Source of the DNA: Angomonas deanei
Taxonomy: Eukaryota; Euglenozoa; Kinetoplastea; Trypanosomatida; Trypanosomatidae
Assembly: GCA_903995115.1 (NCBI GenBank)
Contig: LR877163.1
Location: forward strand, 124,001-188,000
Reading direction: 5' to 3'
DNA: 64,000 nucleotides
Shown here: one piece after another, positions 59,120 through 64,000 of the stretch
How positions within the stretch are numbered: the stretch's first letter is position 1
Layout of the letters: every line of letters begins with the position of its first letter
The notes under the pieces: model-generated
What the model was told of the DNA's origin: nothing
What the model saw: the letters and a program-made list of their open reading frames with translations, nothing else
Databases searched by the model: none
Made by a program: the position numbers and the translations under genes

Positions 59120-59989
59120 ATGTCTACCCGTGTCGTGTGCATCCCTGCAACGGATAAGAAGCTGTTGGAGCAAATCAAGGCCAACAGTGAGTTCATTTCC
59201 AAGAACCCTTTGGCAGCCGAACTAACTGTAGCAGATACTGTACCGGACCGCCTTGTGCACACGGTGTCAGAAGGGGCGCAGGTCTCTGGACTGCTGGAGG
59301 AGGTGTGGCGCCGCAAAACACATATGGAAGGAGAGACACATGAGCCCACACAGTCGATAGCACCGGAGTGTCCCGAGTCCTTGCGGCTCTTCGCGGTACA
59401 ACTCACCGACGGCGGCCAACCCTTGTGCCTCACCCCTGAAACGAAGTTGAGTGAGGTCACAGCACATACCGATGTGCTCCGACTAGGTGATGAGGCGGAC
59501 AGTCCCGTGGTGCTGCTGTACGCCGATGAGGAGTCGATGGGTGACGACGCATTTGGTATTGCTTTACTGGTAATGTGCGCCGTGTCACTGGTGTGCATGC
59601 TAGTCGCCTGCCTCACGCCCATCTGCGCGGAGTGCTGTGCGGCCCAAAAGGAAAAGAAGGAAGCAAAGAAACGAAAGAAGCAGGAACAGCAGATCCAGCA
59701 ACAACAGCAGAATCAAAGTCCCCAGCAGTACTACAACTACGCCGGCGGTCAGCCTCAGCAGCAGCCAATCCCGTACGGCGCTCCACCACCGGCGGGACCG
59801 GTCTATTACCCGCCTGCTGCAGAGCCAATCTACGGACAGCCGGTCTATGGTCAGCCAGTGCAGTACGCCAACGCCCCAGCCGCCTACGGAGTAAGCTACA
59901 ACTATCAAACGAACCATGCAAATTATGTGAACGCTCAATATGGCAATACGACGCCACCGGCACCAAATTTGCTTCCAGCGCCAATTTAA
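59120..59989 (+). CDS. Tandem membrane protein with Gln/Pro/Gly/Tyr-rich tail, copy 3
   Basis: 289 residues. Same N-terminal domain as copies 1 and 2, then a hydrophobic helix (IALLVMCAVSLVCMLVACL) with CAECC, a shortened Lys-rich stretch and a tail rich in Gln, Pro, Tyr and Ala (PQQYYNYAGGQPQQQP, then GQPVYGQPVQYAN). The tail start matches copy 1 closely, so copies 1 and 3 share a tail type while copies 2 and 3 share N-terminal details, a mosaic relation suggesting gene conversion. Confidence 0.85.
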   Translation: MSTRVVCIPATDKKLLEQIKANSEFISKNPLAAELTVADTVPDRLVHTVSEGAQVSGLLEEVWRRKTHMEGETHEPTQSIAPECPESLRLFAVQLTDGGQPLCLTPETKLSEVTAHTDVLRLGDEADSPVVLLYADEESMGDDAFGIALLVMCAVSLVCMLVACLTPICAECCAAQKEKKEAKKRKKQEQQIQQQQQNQSPQQYYNYAGGQPQQQPIPYGAPPPAGPVYYPPAAEPIYGQPVYGQPVQYANAPAAYGVSYNYQTNHANYVNAQYGNTTPPAPNLLPAPI

Positions 59990-60304
59990 AAGAAAAAGGA
60001 AAAAAAGTTGATCAAAAAAAAACTATTAGTTATACCTTTTTTTTTTTTTTTTTTTTTAGCAATTGTTTTCAAGTTACACTTCCAAATATTTTGCTTTGAT
60101 TCGTTGTTGTTTCCTCCCCACCCTCATGCATTATTTCAGTTTCGATATTGTTTTTTTTGTCTTGTTTGCTGTTATACCCAATTCGTTTTCAGGTTTTTTT
60201 CGTTATTGTACTATTATTGTGGTTGTGTTTGAGGAAGTGTTGAAATCTTTCCGCTATTACTAAACTATTTATCCCACCCCAATTTTAAACATCTCAAAAC
60301 AAGA
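59990..60304. other. Spacer with a 21-T tract and AG
   Basis: 315 bases. A run of 21 T at 60037-60057 is directly followed by AG, an ideal trans-splice acceptor for the next gene though far (about 245 bases) from its ATG; further T-rich tracts with AG at about 60191 are alternatives. No gene seen. Confidence 0.5.
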
Positions 60305-62880
60305 ATGTATAATTTGGTTTTCGATTGGTCATCACATCATAAACATCGGTTACCGACGTCGTTCATTGGCTTTTTAACTTTCACAATTTTATTCTTCTCG
60401 TTTGGTAACACTGTGGTTTTTGCAGCGCTCACTCCACCGTTCACGACTCCCACACTGACATACAGCCAGCCCGATGCGAAGGATCCCACCACGGGTGAAA
60501 CCGTCAAGGTCATGCCCGTGTCCTTCCACGTTGAGGTAAATGAAGATTTTGGACAGCAAAAGACGTTGGAAAAGACATTTCCCGTCACCAGTGGCTTTTT
60601 TCACCTTGCCTTCGACGTACCGAACCCCGGACTGGACTTCAGTCTGGTGTTGTCATCCACAGAGTATCCCTTAATAAAAGACAACGCTGGTCACTTTTGG
60701 AAGAGTAAAGCGGATTTGCAGATTGCGTTCAACAAGGAGGACAGCATCTTCACCAATCCTACGAACGATGTGCAAGTGTTCACTTATCAATCCAAATCGG
60801 AGAGCGAAGAAATGCTGTTGGGCAGTATGACGGATGATGAAGAGTGCAGTAGCAAGTATGCCTGTTGCACACAAAACAGCACACATTACGCAAAGTATAA
60901 GTTGGTCGACAGTCCTGTACCGCCGTACGTGTGTGCAGGACCGGCGATCAGTTACGGTGGAATGGTGTTCAACTTCCAGACGCTGTCCAGTTTCACAACG
61001 ATCAAAGGGGAAGATACGGAAATGTGCGTGCTTGAGGCCACATCACAGTTTGGTTATGATCTAAACAGCTGTAAAGGAGACAGTCTTAGCACTTCGGTGA
61101 GTCGAATCGACTTTTCTTTTGCCAACCCGTCCACTGGATACGCTCTCTGTCGTCCGGGACAATCCTTGACAGACACGACGTTTAGTGATTCACCTTTTCC
61201 GGTGGTCGGCACTAGTTTTTGCGAGACTCGAACCTGTATCGGATACACAGAAGAAAATTATAGGAAAGACAAGGCGAAGTGCGAAAAGCGGGCTCTAGGG
61301 TTTTTTACATCTTTGGATACGAATAACACGAATCAGTTCAGTAGTTTTGAAAAAGGCTCAGCCTCCCAATGGTCCCTCATCTTCCCAAACTGCAAGTGGA
61401 CTAACAGCATCACGATGAGCTCCCCGACCACCCTCAAGGAAATTAAGCTGCAGTGTGACGTCCCTCCCTCCAACAACTGGTCCACCACCTCTACCGGAAT
61501 AGACAGTGTCATGTCCGCTCTTCGCGCCCATGTTCCCCATCGCCAAAGTATCCAACTATACGGTAAGAATGGACAAGGAAGATTCTCCCACAGCGTTCAT
61601 TGTCAATGTGCAATACACTTCACTTTATGCCGTCGTTGGTCTGGAGTGGACGGTCACCATCTGCCTCGATGCAAGTTGTGCCACCGCTGTCCACGCTGTA
61701 TCCGTTAGTGATGGCAGTCCGCTCCCAGAGTCTCTCACCGTGTCCATTCCAATGTCATCGATCAGCGCGGACCTCACTGCAGTGCAGCTGACGGTGGAAT
61801 GCGAGACCACGCCAGCAGGAAAGTCCTTTCCGTTATTTGGTGCCCACCGTCTCTGTTCCCCTGTCCCCTCCTATTCCCGTCGCCTCGCCCATCGCATCGC
61901 TCATTGAGGGACGAACGCCACCGCAGTACATCACTCCCCCATACGGTGAAAATATTGCTGTCATGGCCGTCTGCCAACGAGACTCCTCCTTTTCCGCCGC
62001 CGACAAAAAATGTGAGCCCTACACGGACGAACAGTGTGACGCCCTTTACGATGGCTGGAAGTCCAAGTTTGATACGACGCCCCAACGGTGTGTTGTGTCT
62101 CTTCCTGTTTTGAGCGCTTCTCCAAAGTACGAGCGAGTCACCACAGCCGACTATTCAGGACGTAACTTATCCATGAGCCAGCCGGAGGCGACAGAAAAAT
62201 TACGGAGCATCCTGGTCCCGCCGTTTCTGCGGTCCATGGACAATGTGCTGCGTGATCTTCAACTCGTCAAGTCCAACCTCCTGAAGCGGATACCTTCTTT
62301 TCAGCAAGTGAGTGCCGCCAAAGAAGCAACGGACACGACGGAAGTCATCTCCTACACGTCGTTGGAAACGGCGGGCGCATTGACCATCGTTTTTATCGTG
62401 GTGACGGTATTTATATGGATTCTCATCTTTCTACGGGAGTGCTGCCACGCGTGTTGCGAGTGCGGTCCTTACACCGACCCAGAAACGGTGCGGCTGCGGG
62501 AGTTGAAAAGAGAGGCGCGGCTCCTGCAAAAAGAAAGGGGAGGGGGAAAAATTCAGGGACAGAACAATATGGAATTCCGAGGCGCGTTTATCAACCCGTA
62601 TCCAGCTGGTACGCCAGAGGCAGCGCTCTTCAACGCCTATGCATCCCACGTAAGTCATCAGAGCCAGCAGCAGAACTTTGCATCGCGACAGTCGTATGCC
62701 AACAACAATAATAACTACTTCACTAATTCACAACAATTTTATGGGCCCAATAATAATAACAATCGTGACGCTCGGCCGCATCCCCGCCGGTCCTCCCGAG
62801 TGGAGGTACTGGACGAAGACGAGGATGAATCACAACAAATGGCGGACGAAACCAGAACTTTTTTAGAAAATATTGACTAG
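60305..62880 (+). CDS. Large type I membrane protein, unknown; two frame changes
   Basis: About 857 residues if read through. N-terminal hydrophobic signal or anchor (about 15-40, FIGFLTFTILFFSFGN), a long Cys-containing, Asn/Ser/Thr-rich ectodomain (YACCTQNSTHY, SLSTSVSRIDFSF, VGTSFCETRTC), then one transmembrane helix (TAGALTIVFIVVTVFIWILIFL) followed by a Cys cluster (RECCHACCECG) and a basic, Asn/Gln-rich cytoplasmic tail. I do not recognise the family. Reading frame changes near 61506-61560 and again near 61830-61850, each by one base in the same sense; ectodomain-like sequence continues through both, so sequence errors are likely. The layout is that of a surface receptor or adhesion protein. 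Confidence 0.68.
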
Positions 62881-63380
62881 ATAAAGTAAATAAGTTAAAA
62901 CCTGCTACTTCTTTTTCTTTTTTTTTCATTCCTTTACCCTTGTCGTTTTTTTACTATTTTTTTGAGCGCCTGAAGACCCGTCGTGGACCACATTCAATTT
63001 TATATTGTCTCTCACGAATTATATATCCACGTATGTCTTTGGTGCGTTTTGTTTTGTTATCACATCACTAGACCTCACGGAAAATTAACGAAAGAAGAAA
63101 AAGAGTTTGGTTCCTTTGTTTTCGTCGTTCTGGTCACCCCTTCGCCCTCTCACATTCTTCTTCCCTCTTCCCATGACCCATAGGATAAGACTTACCCCTC
63201 TGGCCTATTAGAAAGTGGAGGATCGGCCGTTGCGCGGAGGAGGGCTGCCCACCGCCCCAGGCCGCCAAGAGCGTTCCACAGGGGGAAGAAAGATATCGAA
63301 AAACAAACAGGCGCGGAGAAGCCTCCTTCTCCATTCCTTAAGAACTGACAATACAAAAAAGAGACCCCCCCCGGAGAGGG
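62881..63380. other. Gene-free flank after the last plus-strand gene
   Basis: About 500 bases with no protein-like frame or recognisable RNA gene. The first ~170 bases are T-rich; composition changes sharply to GC-rich at about 63200, which may mark the end of the plus-strand gene cluster. A run of C (63366-63373) occurs near the border with the repeat. Confidence 0.45.
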
Positions 63381-64000
63381 TAAATGGGCATACCAGTGCG
63401 GGGAAGAGGCTCCTGGGGAAAAAAAAACCTATATCATAGATGGCCTCGTTGTCGGGGCCGCTGCCGGGGAACCGGCCCTCCCCGCCACCGCCAAAACGCG
63501 GCGAGAAAAGTATACGAACGTTTTCCCCCAGGAAGCCGAATCAATGTGGAGGCGGTCCGCTGCAGAAAAATGAAACTTCGGCCCACTTTGCTGCTACCAA
63601 GCCGCGGGAGGCGTGCCGGAACACGTCGGCTAAACGCCGCAAGACGGGTCGCCACCGACGGCCAGCCGGAGCGCTAAGAAGGAAAACAAAAAACGAACAT
63701 GCGCAGAAAAACTGACTTACCCGTTTGCCAGAAGCGAATAGAACATAGATGCGAGCCCGCCTGTGACGACAAGCGGGCTTACCTGTCCGGGGGAGAGGGT
63801 CCTCCGGGGGCGGGCAAAAAAAAAAAACTATATCATAGATGGCCTCGTTGTCCGGACCGCTGCTGGGGAAACGGCCCCCCCACCACCACCGCCAAAACGC
63901 AGCGAGAAAAGAATATGTACATTTTCTGCGAGAAGGCGCGGCAACGCGGTGGCAACCAGCCCGCAAAAACAACCTCGCTTTTCCGGAAGTTCGAGGGGGG
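63381..64000. repeat. GC-rich ~400-bp tandem repeat, cut by the window end
   Basis: A block at about 63391-63520 recurs with moderate divergence at about 63784-63920. Both contain a GGGGAGAGG/GGGAAGAGG-like stretch, a run of A, CTATATCATAGATGGCCTCG, and CGCCACCGCCAAAACG followed by AGCGAGAAAAG or GGCGAGAAAAG. The unit is about 395-400 bases. Short frames on both strands are repeat translations, not genes. I see no spliced-leader, 5S or tRNA sequence in it. A satellite, subtelomeric block or cluster boundary are options. Confidence 0.6.

Noticed and set aside
60305-62880. HAP2/GCS1 gamete fusogen identity for the type I membrane protein
   Set aside because: Topology and Cys-rich ectodomain are similar, but I cannot find the family's conserved HAP2-GCS1 core motif, so the name is not supported.
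63381-64000. Possible spliced-leader RNA gene array in the terminal repeat
   Set aside because: No AACTAACGC start or GTTTCTGTAC core is present on either strand, and the unit lacks the conserved exon followed by GT.
1-64000. tRNA, rRNA or snRNA genes
   Set aside because: I looked for B-box type GGTTCGANNCC patterns and conserved rRNA blocks and found only chance matches inside coding sequence. A covariance-model scan would be decisive.
1-64000. Retrotransposons, endogenous viral elements, CRISPR arrays
   Set aside because: No reverse transcriptase, integrase, transposase or capsid-like frame and no short regularly spaced direct repeats were seen. The primase-like domain at 13.0 kb is part of an intact cellular-type fusion gene, not a viral remnant.

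Overview
The window looks like a piece of kinetoplastid (Euglenozoa) nuclear chromosome, probably from a bodonid-type or other non-model kinetoplastid. The evidence is its architecture: every recognisable gene is intronless, genes sit 0.2-0.5 kb apart, and they form two long same-strand clusters. All genes from 306 to 10468 lie on the minus strand and all genes from 10761 to 62880 on the plus strand. The two clusters diverge from a 292-bp GC-rich region carrying a run of 13 C. Start codons are preceded by pyrimidine tracts and an AG, as expected for spliced-leader trans-splicing. Conserved genes point the same way: a p22/MAM33 homologue, VPS35, RBX1, La, CFAP70, and a PDH E3-binding-protein-like gene. 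The species cannot be named from sequence alone.

Left (minus) cluster, reading away from the divergent region: a METTL2/6/8-type tRNA m3C methyltransferase-like gene, RBX1, a MAM33/p22 gene, two tandem BAR-domain paralogues, a syntaxin-6-like Qc-SNARE, an Asp-box beta-propeller protein, a putatively myristoylated WD40 protein and a tail-anchored protein.

Right (plus) cluster: a 951-residue fusion of an MJ1316 (DUF504) RNA-end recognition domain, an EEP nuclease, a 2H phosphoesterase and an archaeo-eukaryotic primase-like domain; two tandem saccharopine-dehydrogenase-like oxidoreductases; an unknown asparagine-rich gene; VPS35; a coiled-coil protein; a type I DnaJ; two hotdog thioesterases; two unknown proteins, one of them propeller-like; and a protein kinase. 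Then, at about 33.2-48.0 kb, comes a cysteine-rich (CxxC) surface-protein locus: one divergent transmembrane gene followed by eleven tandem units. The units keep nearly identical signal peptides and hydrophobic C-termini but carry one of two different ectodomains (types A and B). After it come a nuclear-type protein, a small Qc-SNARE, a three-lipoyl E3-binding-protein-like gene, La, CFAP70, three tandem membrane proteins with Gln/Pro/Gly/Tyr-rich tails, and a large unknown type I membrane protein. The last 1.1 kb has no gene and ends in a GC-rich ~400-bp tandem repeat.

Two cautions apply. Several conserved housekeeping genes (DnaJ, VPS35, CFAP70 and others) are interrupted by single-base frame changes, often in homopolymers. 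One or two surface-gene copies read like blends of the two array types. Both patterns suggest consensus errors in a repeat-rich assembly, although real pseudogenes or gene conversion are possible. The most interesting contents are the cassette-like surface array and the multidomain RNA-end-processing/primase fusion next to the probable transcription start region.
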